Source: Roseburia hominis (lineage in GTDB: Bacteria > Bacillota > Clostridia > Lachnospirales > Lachnospiraceae). Taken from it: a DNA stretch of 64,000 nucleotides. Shown one piece after another: positions 8,769 through 15,835 of the stretch (position 1 is the stretch's first letter; each line of letters starts with the position of its first letter). The notes beneath the pieces were generated by a model. The model ran no database searches. It was not told the origin of the DNA and was given only the letters and a program-made list of their open reading frames with translations. Both the position numbers and the translations under genes were made by a program. The stretch spans positions 23,839 to 87,838 of the forward strand of contig JAETOE010000012.1 of NCBI GenBank assembly GCA_021771815.1. Reading direction: 5' to 3'.

Positions 8769-10364
8769 TCACTCGTACTCCGACATCTTTACGACAACAA
8801 TTCCGTCAATCATACAGATCGAGCCGTCATCCGGGTAGCACGGCATCTCCTTTACCTCTTTTTTCTGCATAAGCGCCTTTGTTTCCTCGTAACCGCAGAA
8901 CTCCGGTGCAAAACCAAGATATTTTGTAATCAGGTGTGCCTTGGAGTAGGCGCTGACGTTCGAAGCATTTCGCCCGTCCTGCAAAACAATATCCTCAAGC
9001 AATCCTCCGAGATAGTTCGTCTCATCCTCCACCTCGCCATTTCCGATCAGAGCCACATGCATCTCGTCCGTATATCCATCCAGACTCTTAATCTGTGTCA
9101 CGATTGTCTCATAGTAGGCAAGATCATGGTACTTGGTGTATTCCTGCGACATATAGCTGGCGTTCGCGTACCAGATGTAAATCGCGATAATTGCCGCCGA
9201 TGCGAAAAAAATCACCCACTGCATGCTCTTTTTTACACGCTCGTACCCACTCATGCAAATTACAAAATGATCAACAAATATCAGAGGAAATACGAAAAAG
9301 AATACGACCGAATACAGCATGAGCGCATAAACCGCAGCCCCCGACGCCATAATATATATAAGAAATAATGCCGCCGGAAACAGCACGCCCGCGCAGACCA
9401 TCAGAATTTTTCCGGGCGCACTCCGCTTCCCTCTCAAAAGAAAAATTACGATTCCGACCGCCAGTACGAGCCAGACCAATGTAAGACATTTCCGAAGCAG
9501 GCTTGTCGGCGTTAAATACTTTACATTTTCGGAAAACATCGCCCAAAATGACTGATAGCATATTCCTACCGATGCAAGAAGCTTTCCCGGCGAAAGCTGT
9601 CCCATCGAGGCAATGCCCTGATAATCCATCATTGTGACATTCCAGCAGACAAGGAGCATCCGGTTCAGCAGGAAATAGAGGATAAGACCTCCGATCAGCA
9701 CCGCAAGATAACGCAGTGCCGCAAAAAAGTTCTCCCGAAAAGAAGGATTTCCTTCACCAAAGGCGCAGGAAAGAATAAATGCCATCAAAAACAGACAGGC
9801 AGTGTTGGCAAAATAGGCCTGATATGTCCCAATCGAACATGCGAGCAGAAGAACCGCAGCGATATGATACAAAAACTTCCCCGGGAAACGAACGACAAGA
9901 TATGCCGCAAGCACGCTTAAGAAAATTCCTACCGAATAGAACGCCGCCGTGAACATGAAATAGAACATACACACGACCGCAGGAAATACCGTCATAAAAG
10001 CACCGATTAAGGCTGCAAGCGTCGGACTTTTAACCTGAAACATTCTGACAACAAGCGCTGCCGATGCTGCAAGCAGAAGAATCGATACGATACCATTCCA
10101 CAGAGGAAACGAATAGCTTCCGCCAAGCCATCTTGAATTGCAGTCCGCCATAATCTTAAGGAACCATCTGCCAAGCTCCGCGCCGATGCCATATCCGCCC
10201 GGCGTATTTACAAGCTCGTCATAGTTATAAAGCTTGTTCGTAAACATATAGAAATGTGCAGCCATACCGCAGACAAGAGCGCTGATAAATGCATAAAGCG
10301 CAGCGCGCGGCAGGCTTTTATATTTGTCTATAATGTAATGATCCGGTGTTTTTAACTCCACCAT
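8769..10364 (-). CDS. GtrII-type glucosyltransferase domain membrane protein
   Basis: 531 residues with about ten TM helices. The first extracytoplasmic loop, YNYDELVNTPGGYGIGAELGRW, matches the Glucos_trans_II (GtrII) domain of O-antigen-modifying glucosyltransferases; D and E in YDEL are the likely catalytic acids. A C-terminal soluble part (about 410-530) follows the last helix. It probably moves a sugar from a lipid carrier to a cell-surface glycan. The start at 10364 lies 10 bases after the AGGAGG supplied by repeat copy C. The gene is 37 bp upstream of the PTPS-related gene, so the two form an operon. Confidence 0.78.
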   Translation of the reverse strand: MVELKTPDHYIIDKYKSLPRAALYAFISALVCGMAAHFYMFTNKLYNYDELVNTPGGYGIGAELGRWFLKIMADCNSRWLGGSYSFPLWNGIVSILLLAASAALVVRMFQVKSPTLAALIGAFMTVFPAVVCMFYFMFTAAFYSVGIFLSVLAAYLVVRFPGKFLYHIAAVLLLACSIGTYQAYFANTACLFLMAFILSCAFGEGNPSFRENFFAALRYLAVLIGGLILYFLLNRMLLVCWNVTMMDYQGIASMGQLSPGKLLASVGICYQSFWAMFSENVKYLTPTSLLRKCLTLVWLVLAVGIVIFLLRGKRSAPGKILMVCAGVLFPAALFLIYIMASGAAVYALMLYSVVFFFVFPLIFVDHFVICMSGYERVKKSMQWVIFFASAAIIAIYIWYANASYMSQEYTKYHDLAYYETIVTQIKSLDGYTDEMHVALIGNGEVEDETNYLGGLLEDIVLQDGRNASNVSAYSKAHLITKYLGFAPEFCGYEETKALMQKKEVKEMPCYPDDGSICMIDGIVVVKMSEYE

Positions 10365-10373
10365 TTGAATTCA

Positions 10374-10433
10374 TCCTCCTTGTTTTCCGAAGGAAAATGC
10401 GACTGCCTTTGCAGGCGCAGAGGATTTTCCTCC
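10374..10433 (-). repeat. Shine-Dalgarno-bearing hairpin repeat, copy C (shortened)
   Basis: A 60-bp version of the element seen at 1053 and 1719. The ends are intact: GGAGGAAAATCC at the 5' side and TTCGGAAAACAAGGAGGA at the 3' side. The central arm is shortened to CTGCGCCTGCAAAGGCAG. It lies in the leader of the GtrII-like gene and supplies its AGGAGG. This copy is in a divergent intergenic region, so it is not just operon-internal spacer. Confidence 0.88.
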
Positions 10434-10499
10434 TGTAATCCTCAAAAGTCTTATGTACAGTTATCTATTTTATCATATATTTCCTGCTTGTCAATTTTA

Positions 10500-10516
10500 A
10501 TTATCATTTTGATAAT
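10500..10516. promoter_or_regulatory. Candidate operator upstream of XRE regulator
   Basis: ATTATC-ATTTT-GATAAT is a perfect 6+6 palindrome 47 bp before the start of the XRE-family regulator, in A+T-rich promoter-like DNA between divergent genes. Autoregulation through such a site is common for this family. No convincing -35/-10 pair was assigned, so this is a position-based guess. Confidence 0.4.
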
Positions 10517-10562
10517 GCAATATCCATTTGACTATTTTACTATACACCAAAGGAGATTTGTT

Positions 10563-10844
10563 ATGATCGCAGATAAAATCAAGGAACTTCGCGAAGCAAA
10601 CAATTTAACGCAGACCGAGTTATCGAAGAAGCTCGGCATCACGAGGAGCAGCGTCAATGCCTGGGAACTCGGTATATCCGTCCCCTCCACGACCTATCTG
10701 ATCGAACTGGCGCAGCTATTTCACGTTTCTACTGATTATCTGCTGGGTCTTCCGACGAACAATACAATCGACGTTTCTCAATTATCGGAAAGAGAGATTA
10801 TCCTGGTGTATGAACTCGTCGACTATTTTAAATCACAAAAATAA
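10563..10844 (+). CDS. XRE-family helix-turn-helix regulator
   Basis: 93 residues. The HTH_3 domain fills residues 1-60: MIADKIKELREANNLTQTEL, then LGITRSSVNAWELG as recognition helix region, and HVSTDYLLGLP. A short tail follows (SEREIILVYELVDYFKSQK). AGGAG 7 bases before 10563 fixes the start; longer open frame upstream is leader DNA. It is transcribed alone, divergently from the GtrII-like gene, and ends in a strong hairpin. The target is unknown. Confidence 0.88.
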   Translation: MIADKIKELREANNLTQTELSKKLGITRSSVNAWELGISVPSTTYLIELAQLFHVSTDYLLGLPTNNTIDVSQLSEREIILVYELVDYFKSQK

Positions 10845-10890
10845 GAGGGTATCCCGGAATCTGTTACCAGATTCTGGAATACCCTCTTAT
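10841..10890. terminator. Long-stem bidirectional terminator
   Basis: Two 23-base arms (10841-10863 and 10868-10890) pair around loop TTAC with only two mismatches, both of the G/T type. It overlaps the last codon and stop of the XRE gene and lies between it and the convergent niaR gene. The stem is unusually long for an intrinsic terminator and has only a weak T-run. Confidence 0.75.
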
Positions 10891-10956
10891 CTTATCGATT
10901 TACCCTTAAAAGAACCTCTATAAAATCCTTAAAAATCCCTTAAGGAATCTAAAATT

Positions 10957-11502
10957 TCAGGATTCCGCCGCCTCATACGGCAAAACCTCCGCAAGATACC
11001 CTTTCCCGCGCAATGCCTCCTCGATCTCATCTAAGATCGCCTCCGTCTCCGCCGCGATCCGGTGAAAATGATATCCCGAAGTGATATTTAAAAGAGGCAC
11101 GGACTTTCCTGTCCGCAGGTCGTTTAAGAACATCTGCACGTCACGCCGGTTCTTGATGTTAAGCGCCGCCTCCATCCTGCCATAGACGCGATGGTTCACC
11201 ATAACGTTTTGCACACATCCGCCGAGGTCTACAATCGTAGTGAGTTCATCCTCGACCTGCTCGTTCGTGTGGTACACCTTCATTAACCGCGTCGCATGCT
11301 TCGGCTCATTCAAAAAATATCCTCTCGCCGTGGAAACAATAGGATATCCCTCCGTGCGCAAAAGTGCGATATCCTGCACCACGACCTGACGGCTGACCCC
11401 GGTCTGGCTGCCAAGCTGTGCGCCCGAAAGCGGCCGATCCGACTCACGCATCAGAAACAATATTCTTTTTCTTCTGTCCGCACCGGTCATTTCCTTTTCC
11501 AT
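10957..11502 (-). CDS. niaR: NiaR-type transcriptional repressor of NAD biosynthesis
   Basis: 181 residues. Residues 10-60 form a winged helix (RKRILFLMRESDRPLSGAQL, VSRQVVVQDIALLR); the rest is a 3H domain with the metal-binding-type histidines in HATRLMKVYHTNE, NHRVYGR and GYHFHR. NiaR uses nicotinic acid as co-repressor. The start at 11502 has AAAGGA upstream. It is the last gene of nadB-nadC-niaR, so the repressor is encoded in the operon it probably controls. nadA is not in the window. Confidence 0.9.
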   Translation of the reverse strand: MEKEMTGADRRKRILFLMRESDRPLSGAQLGSQTGVSRQVVVQDIALLRTEGYPIVSTARGYFLNEPKHATRLMKVYHTNEQVEDELTTIVDLGGCVQNVMVNHRVYGRMEAALNIKNRRDVQMFLNDLRTGKSVPLLNITSGYHFHRIAAETEAILDEIEEALRGKGYLAEVLPYEAAES

Positions 11503-11528
11503 GACGTTTTCCTTTCCCGACTGCACAA

Positions 11529-12383
11529 TTACTCCAACACCCGCAGATGCTTTAAACTGACGTCCAGAATCGGTGCGGAATGTGTCAGCGCGCCGCTGGA
11601 CACATAATCTACGCCGAGCGCCGTAATCGTCTCAATATTCTCCTTTGTGATATTGCCGGAGCACTCTGTCTCGGCTCTCCCAGCGATGATGCGGATTGCC
11701 TCCGCCATCTCGTCCGGCGTCATATTATCGAGCATAATAATGTCCGCCCCCGCCTCGACGGCTTCCTTTACCATGTCAAGATTCTCCGTCTCGACCTCAA
11801 TCTTGCGCACAAAAGGCGCGTATGCCTTTGCAGCGGCGACCGCTTCGGAAACGCCGCCCGCCGCGTCGATGTGATTGTCCTTAAGAAGCACGCCGTCCGA
11901 GAGATTATATCTATGATTATTTCCACCGCCGATACGAACCGCGTATTTCTCGAAGATACGCATTCCCGGCGTCGTCTTTCTGGTATCGAGAAGCTTTGTC
12001 TTTGTCCCCCGAAGAAGCTTTGCAACGGTGTTCGTGTAGGTCGCGATACCGCTTAAACGCTGCAGATAATTTAACGCCGTGCGCTCGCCGGATAGAAGTA
12101 CGCGGATATCTCCGGTGACAACTGCTAAAAGCTGTCCCTTCTTTACTTCCTCTCCGTCCTTTACGTAGAACTCTACCTGTGTATTCGCATCAAGCAGTGT
12201 AAACACACGCTCAAAAATCTGTAAACCGGCAATAATACCGTCTTCCTTGCACAAAAGCTGCACGTCACCCTTTCTGTATTCCGGCATGACCGCATTCGTG
12301 GACACATCCTCGCTGCTGATGTCCTCCTCAAGCGCCATTTTAATGTATTTGTCAGCAACAAGCTGCATTGTAATTGGATTCAT
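11529..12383 (-). CDS. nadC: Nicotinate-nucleotide pyrophosphorylase (carboxylating)
   Basis: Converts quinolinate and PRPP to nicotinate mononucleotide. The 284-residue protein begins MNPITMQLVADKYIKMAL, with ALEEDISSEDVST, SGIATYTN, the LLDTRKTTPGMR signature and GGGNNHRYNL, and a barrel end IMLDNMTPDE and YVSSGALTHS. GGAAG precedes the start at 12383. It overlaps the nadB 3' end by 32 bp, indicating coupled translation. Confidence 0.96.
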   Translation of the reverse strand: MNPITMQLVADKYIKMALEEDISSEDVSTNAVMPEYRKGDVQLLCKEDGIIAGLQIFERVFTLLDANTQVEFYVKDGEEVKKGQLLAVVTGDIRVLLSGERTALNYLQRLSGIATYTNTVAKLLRGTKTKLLDTRKTTPGMRIFEKYAVRIGGGNNHRYNLSDGVLLKDNHIDAAGGVSEAVAAAKAYAPFVRKIEVETENLDMVKEAVEAGADIIMLDNMTPDEMAEAIRIIAGRAETECSGNITKENIETITALGVDYVSSGALTHSAPILDVSLKHLRVLE

Positions 12384-13566
12384 TGTGTTCTCTTCCTTTC
12401 TGTGTGAATTCGATCTGCGCCGCGGCGCGTTTTGCAAAAATCAGACTCTCCAGGAGGCTGTTGCTCGCGAGGCGGTTCTTCCCATGCACCCCGTTGCAAC
12501 TCGTCTCTCCGACTGCATAGAGGTGTTCCATGGTCGTCTGCGAATTGCTGTCCACATGCACGCCGCCCATAAAATAGTGCTGTGCCGGAACGATCGGCAC
12601 GGGTTCTTTACAAATGTCATACCCTTCTTCCAGACACCGTTCGTAAATATTTGGAAAATGTCCTTTTATGATTTCTTCCGGCACCTTCTCAAATGAGAGA
12701 TACTCGAAATCGACGACTTCCTTCTCCATTTCCTCATGGATCGCCTTTGTCACCACGTCGCGCGGAAGCAGTTCGTCCACAAAGCGCTCTCCCTTGTGGT
12801 TTAAAAGGACTGCGCCTTCGCCTCTCGCGGACTCGGAAATCAGGAAGCTTCTGCCCGGCTTCTTACTGTAGAGACAGGTCGGATGAATCTGCACATAATC
12901 CATGTGCTCCAATTCGATTCCGTGCTCGCCCGCAATCCGGCAGGCATCTCCGGTCAGCAGCGGAAAATTCGTGGAATGCTCATAAAGCCCGCCGATTCCT
13001 CCGGTCGCAAGCACCGTATCCCCGGCATAAATATGAAGCGTCTCCCCGTCTGCCGTCTTCGCTGTCAGACCGTGGCAGCAGCCGTTCACCGTCAGAATAT
13101 CCGTCATCGTCGTATATTCCATAATCGTCACGTTGGGGAGCTTTTTCACATGAGAAAGCAGTGTCGTCGTAATCTCCTTCCCAGTGATATCCTTGTGGAA
13201 ACAAATGCGCGGTCTTGAGTGCGCTCCCTCCCGCGTGTAGGCGAGCGTTCCGTCAGGGTTCTTCTCGAAACGGACGCCCAGGGCAAGCAGATGGTCGATC
13301 ACGCTTCTACTTCCGCGAATCATGATGTCCACGCTCTCCCTGCGGTTCTCGTAATGTCCTGCGCGCATCGTATCCTCAAAATAGGAATCGTAATCCTCCT
13401 CGTCGCGCAGCACACAGATGCCGCCCTGCGCCAGCATGGAATCGCAGCTTTCCAGATCCTCCTTCGAGAGCATCAGAATCCTCTTATCCGCCCCCAGGTG
13501 AAGCGCCGTGTAAAGCCCGGCGACTCCGCAGCCGGCAATGACGACATCATAATATAATTTTTTCAT
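12352..13566 (-). CDS. nadB: L-aspartate oxidase
   Basis: FAD enzyme oxidising L-aspartate to iminoaspartate, the first step of de novo NAD synthesis. The 404-residue protein has the dinucleotide loop VVIAGCGVAGLYTALHL near the N-terminus, SMLAQGGICVL, HSRPRICFHKDITGKEI, and the C-terminal FAD contacts VGETSCNGVHGKNRLASNSL. It ends soon after that motif, so the helical C-terminal domain of E. coli NadB (540 residues) is missing; short forms occur in Clostridia. It is first in the operon, behind a good promoter. Quinolinate synthase is not encoded nearby, so NadA must be elsewhere or absent. Confidence 0.94.
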   Translation of the reverse strand: MKKLYYDVVIAGCGVAGLYTALHLGADKRILMLSKEDLESCDSMLAQGGICVLRDEEDYDSYFEDTMRAGHYENRRESVDIMIRGSRSVIDHLLALGVRFEKNPDGTLAYTREGAHSRPRICFHKDITGKEITTTLLSHVKKLPNVTIMEYTTMTDILTVNGCCHGLTAKTADGETLHIYAGDTVLATGGIGGLYEHSTNFPLLTGDACRIAGEHGIELEHMDYVQIHPTCLYSKKPGRSFLISESARGEGAVLLNHKGERFVDELLPRDVVTKAIHEEMEKEVVDFEYLSFEKVPEEIIKGHFPNIYERCLEEGYDICKEPVPIVPAQHYFMGGVHVDSNSQTTMEHLYAVGETSCNGVHGKNRLASNSLLESLIFAKRAAAQIEFTQKGREHNESNYNAACC

Positions 13567-13663
13567 AGTTATCCCTCTTTTTCGCAGGTCCCGCAGCTTT
13601 TACGGATTCCTCTTGCGCTTTCATGCAGCCTGCTTTACCTAATTTATACATGAAACTTAACAG

Positions 13664-13692
13664 AGTATATCATATAACTTTACATCTGACAA
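13664..13692 (-). promoter_or_regulatory. Promoter of nadB operon, candidate NiaR control region
   Basis: On the minus strand TTGTCA and TATACT are separated by 17 bases, a near-consensus sigma-A promoter about 100 bp before nadB. CTGTC-type motifs occur repeatedly just upstream and over the -35 box (GCTGTCAG, ACTGTCTTGTCAG), so they could be the NiaR operator. The operator assignment is inference. Confidence 0.6.
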
Positions 13693-13788
13693 GACAGTTA
13701 TTCTGACAGCGGGGGATTTTTTGACAATCTGCATGGATTGTCTTGACAAACGCTTCCATGCAGATCTTACTTTTCGTCAGTCAGGATT

Positions 13789-14589
13789 TCACTTTATCTT
13801 CTTTCCGACAGCCTCCGCGATTTTGAGAATTTCCGTCTCTTTTTTTACACGGATTTCCCACTCAATCCCTTCCACAATATGTATCAGGTCGCGGATACTC
13901 TTTCCCTGGCAAATCAATTCCTTTAAGATAAGTTCGAGTGTAAGATAACTGATCTGCTCGGGAATCAGCCCGTCGGCAACGCCCGGATATAATTCTTTTG
14001 CGTTATCTACAATTGTCTTTACAATTGATTTGTTAAGTATCTTCGCATAATGCTCTCTGCAGACAGCCAAAAGCGCCTCCGTCATCTTAGGAAATGACGA
14101 CATATCGGGCAGCATCCGCTCCTGATAAACCTCCTCACCGTACACGAGAATGCGCACCTCATCCTCTCTCAACGCTTCGTTGTCACGAATCCGCACAAGC
14201 GGCATCAGATAACCGCATTCCGCTGCCAGATTTTTCCTCGTCTCATTTATCAGGCTCCCTTTAAGACCTTCCACGACCACGGGAATGAACGCGGTTCCGA
14301 TTTCGAGAAGCAGCGGGTCGGCTATCATGCGGTTCTTGATTTCCGCCTGCATGAAAGCGTCTCCGTTTTCCGTCACCTTCGCCTCTGTCTTAATTCCAAG
14401 CAATTCATTTGCACTGATGTGAAGGATCTGACAGATTCCTTCCACAAGCGCGATATCCGGCAGACTTAAGCCGCGCTCCCATTTGCTGACTGCCTGCGGC
14501 GTCACTCCGAGTCTTGACGCAAATTCCTCCTGCGTCATCTTCTGATTCTGACGGTTCTGACTGATTTTTTCTCCGATCTGATTTTCCAT
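13789..14589 (-). CDS. XRE-type HTH protein fused to an FlhA C-terminal-like (FHIPEP) domain
   Basis: 266 residues. Residues 1-62 are an HTH_3 domain (KMTQEEFASRLGVTPQAVSK, SANELLGIK). From about residue 85 to 250 the sequence reads like the cytoplasmic domain of the flagellar export gate FlhA: DPLLLEIGTAFIPVV, PLVRIRDNEALREDEVRI, GEEVYQERMLPD, LNKSIVKTIVDNAKELYPGV, LIPEQISYLTLELILKEL and GKSIRDLIHIVEG follow FlhA's order and spacing. There is no membrane segment and no flagellar gene nearby. A regulator that uses an FlhA-C-like fold as a sensor or partner-binding domain is the best reading. It is divergent from the 14822 gene. Confidence 0.75.
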   Translation of the reverse strand: MENQIGEKISQNRQNQKMTQEEFASRLGVTPQAVSKWERGLSLPDIALVEGICQILHISANELLGIKTEAKVTENGDAFMQAEIKNRMIADPLLLEIGTAFIPVVVEGLKGSLINETRKNLAAECGYLMPLVRIRDNEALREDEVRILVYGEEVYQERMLPDMSSFPKMTEALLAVCREHYAKILNKSIVKTIVDNAKELYPGVADGLIPEQISYLTLELILKELICQGKSIRDLIHIVEGIEWEIRVKKETEILKIAEAVGKKIK

Positions 14590-14709
14590 ATTTTTCTCCT
14601 TTATGTACGGACATATACATATAATCCTTACTGTCCTGTCTGTTTTATTTTCTTAAGAAGCGCTTCTTTGAGTGTTATCATAGCATGTCCTCTCCCGAAC
14701 GTAAAACAA

Positions 14710-14739
14710 CGGGCGGTTTCTTTTTTACAAAACCGCCCG
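14710..14739. other. G+C-rich hairpin in divergent leader region
   Basis: CGGGCGGTTT and AAACCGCCCG pair perfectly (10 bp) around a T-rich loop. The hairpin sits between the divergent HTH-FHIPEP gene and the 14822 gene, where no transcript is expected to end. It could be a leader attenuator, the end of an unseen small RNA, or a terminator against read-through. The rest of 14590-14821 holds only a short GGCATTTCATGCC palindrome before the ribosome binding site. Confidence 0.45.
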
Positions 14740-14821
14740 GTCTGATTTTACTGTATATTTTCTGTTGGAAACCAGATACTAATTTCAGGCATTTCATGCC
14801 GCAACAAAAGGAGGCATCACC

Positions 14822-15256
14822 ATGATTAACAAAGATACCATTTCCCTTCTGCAAGAATGCAATTCGGGAACCCAGATGGCAGTCTATTCCATAAATGAAA
14901 TTTTGGAGACTGCAAAGGATCAGAAATTCCGTGATATTCTGACCTCTTCCAAGCACCAGCACGAAAAGCTTGGAAACGAGCTTCACATTCTGCTCCAGAA
15001 ATACGGCGATTCCACGAAAGACCCCGGCGTCATTGCCAAGGGCATGTCCTGGATGAAGACGAACGCCAAACTCGTATTAGACGACAGCGACCGCGTGTGC
15101 GCCAGTCTGATTACGGACGGCTGCAACATGGGAACCAAGACCATGCAGCGGCATTTAAACGAATATCTTGCCGCTGACAGGGAAGCGAAACAAAAAGCAG
15201 AAAGCCTGATTTCCATGGAAGAAAACCTCGCCTGTGAAATCAAGCAATTCCTGTAA
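14822..15256 (+). CDS. Small four-helix-bundle (ferritin-like) protein of unknown function
   Basis: 144 residues, all predicted helical: MINKDTISLLQECNSGTQMA, then YSINEILETAKDQKFRDIL, SKHQHEKLGNELHILLQKY and a C-terminal helix ending ENLACEIKQFL. The pattern resembles the ferritin-like DUF2383/PA2169-type bundles, but the full set of Glu/His metal ligands is not obvious. AAAGGAGG 8 bases upstream fixes the start. It stands alone, followed by two hairpin terminators. The function is not recognised; a stress or spore role is possible. Confidence 0.7.
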   Translation: MINKDTISLLQECNSGTQMAVYSINEILETAKDQKFRDILTSSKHQHEKLGNELHILLQKYGDSTKDPGVIAKGMSWMKTNAKLVLDDSDRVCASLITDGCNMGTKTMQRHLNEYLAADREAKQKAESLISMEENLACEIKQFL

Positions 15257-15296
15257 AATCTAACCATTTTCGAAAAAAACAAAAATGGTCAGATTT
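15257..15296 (+). terminator. Inverted repeat after the four-helix-bundle gene
   Basis: AAATCTAACCATTTT and AAAATGGTCAGATTT form an imperfect stem right after the stop codon, with an A-rich loop. There is no T-run after the stem, so it may work with the better terminator that follows. Confidence 0.55.
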
Positions 15297-15321
15297 CCGC
15301 CAGAAACCGCGGCACAAAATC

Positions 15322-15375
15322 AGCCCTGCCAGAAAAGCACAAGTATTGCTGCTTTCCTGCAGGGCCTTTTATTCT
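15322..15375 (+). terminator. Rho-independent terminator
   Basis: AGCCCTGCCAGAAAAGCA pairs with TGCTTTCCTGCAGGGC around a short loop, followed by CTTTTATTCT. A strong G+C-rich stem with T-tail ends the 14822 transcript before the convergent 15444 gene. Confidence 0.8.
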
Positions 15376-15443
15376 ATAAGAAACAACGCGCTGTTATAAA
15401 GTGTGAAAATATTGTTCCTATAGAATACAATCGGAATATTGTT

Positions 15444-15689
15444 TCAGCTTAGATTCCATTTACTGCCTACCACAAATTCCTTGATTTCCTCGAGCACCGG
15501 CTCTGTCTCATCGTAAATCGAGAGCGTGAGCGGATCTTTAAGGTCCATCGTACAGATGCCTAAGATGGACTTGCCATCCACGGTATAGCTGCCTTTTGCC
15601 AGATCGAACGAACCTTTATAATGGCTCAATATATTGCAAAGCTTCTGCGCCTTCCCCGGCGAATCAATTAACACTTCTACCTGTGTCAT
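15444..15689 (-). CDS. HPr-like protein lacking the phosphorylatable histidine
   Basis: 81 residues with the HPr fold pattern: a beta strand (TQVEVLI), helix (SPGKAQKLCNILSHYK), strand, then VDGKSILGICTMDL, which matches the conserved KSIMG stretch containing the regulatory serine of HPr. The active-site His-Ala-Arg-Pro of HPr is replaced by GKAQKL, so PTS phosphotransfer is not expected. This recalls Crh of Bacillus, which lacks the histidine but keeps the serine and acts as a CcpA cofactor; the functional parallel is inference. AGGAGG lies 11 bases before the start. It is a single gene ahead of the pepF stop. Confidence 0.82.
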   Translation of the reverse strand: MTQVEVLIDSPGKAQKLCNILSHYKGSFDLAKGSYTVDGKSILGICTMDLKDPLTLSIYDETEPVLEEIKEFVVGSKWNLS

Positions 15690-15835
15690 AGAATATATTA
15701 CCTCCTGCTTACAGAATATGCGGTACTTTGTACGCAATTTCCATAAACAAAGTATTCCACTTTTTAAAAGTGTTAATCAATTTTCTTCTCTGTCTCTCTT
15801 CTGACTTTCCTGCAATCTTTGCGTCACGCGGCCGA

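Noticed and set aside
13789..14589. Flagellar FlhA gene
   Set aside because: No membrane region, and an HTH domain at the N-terminus; only the C-terminal domain is FlhA-like.
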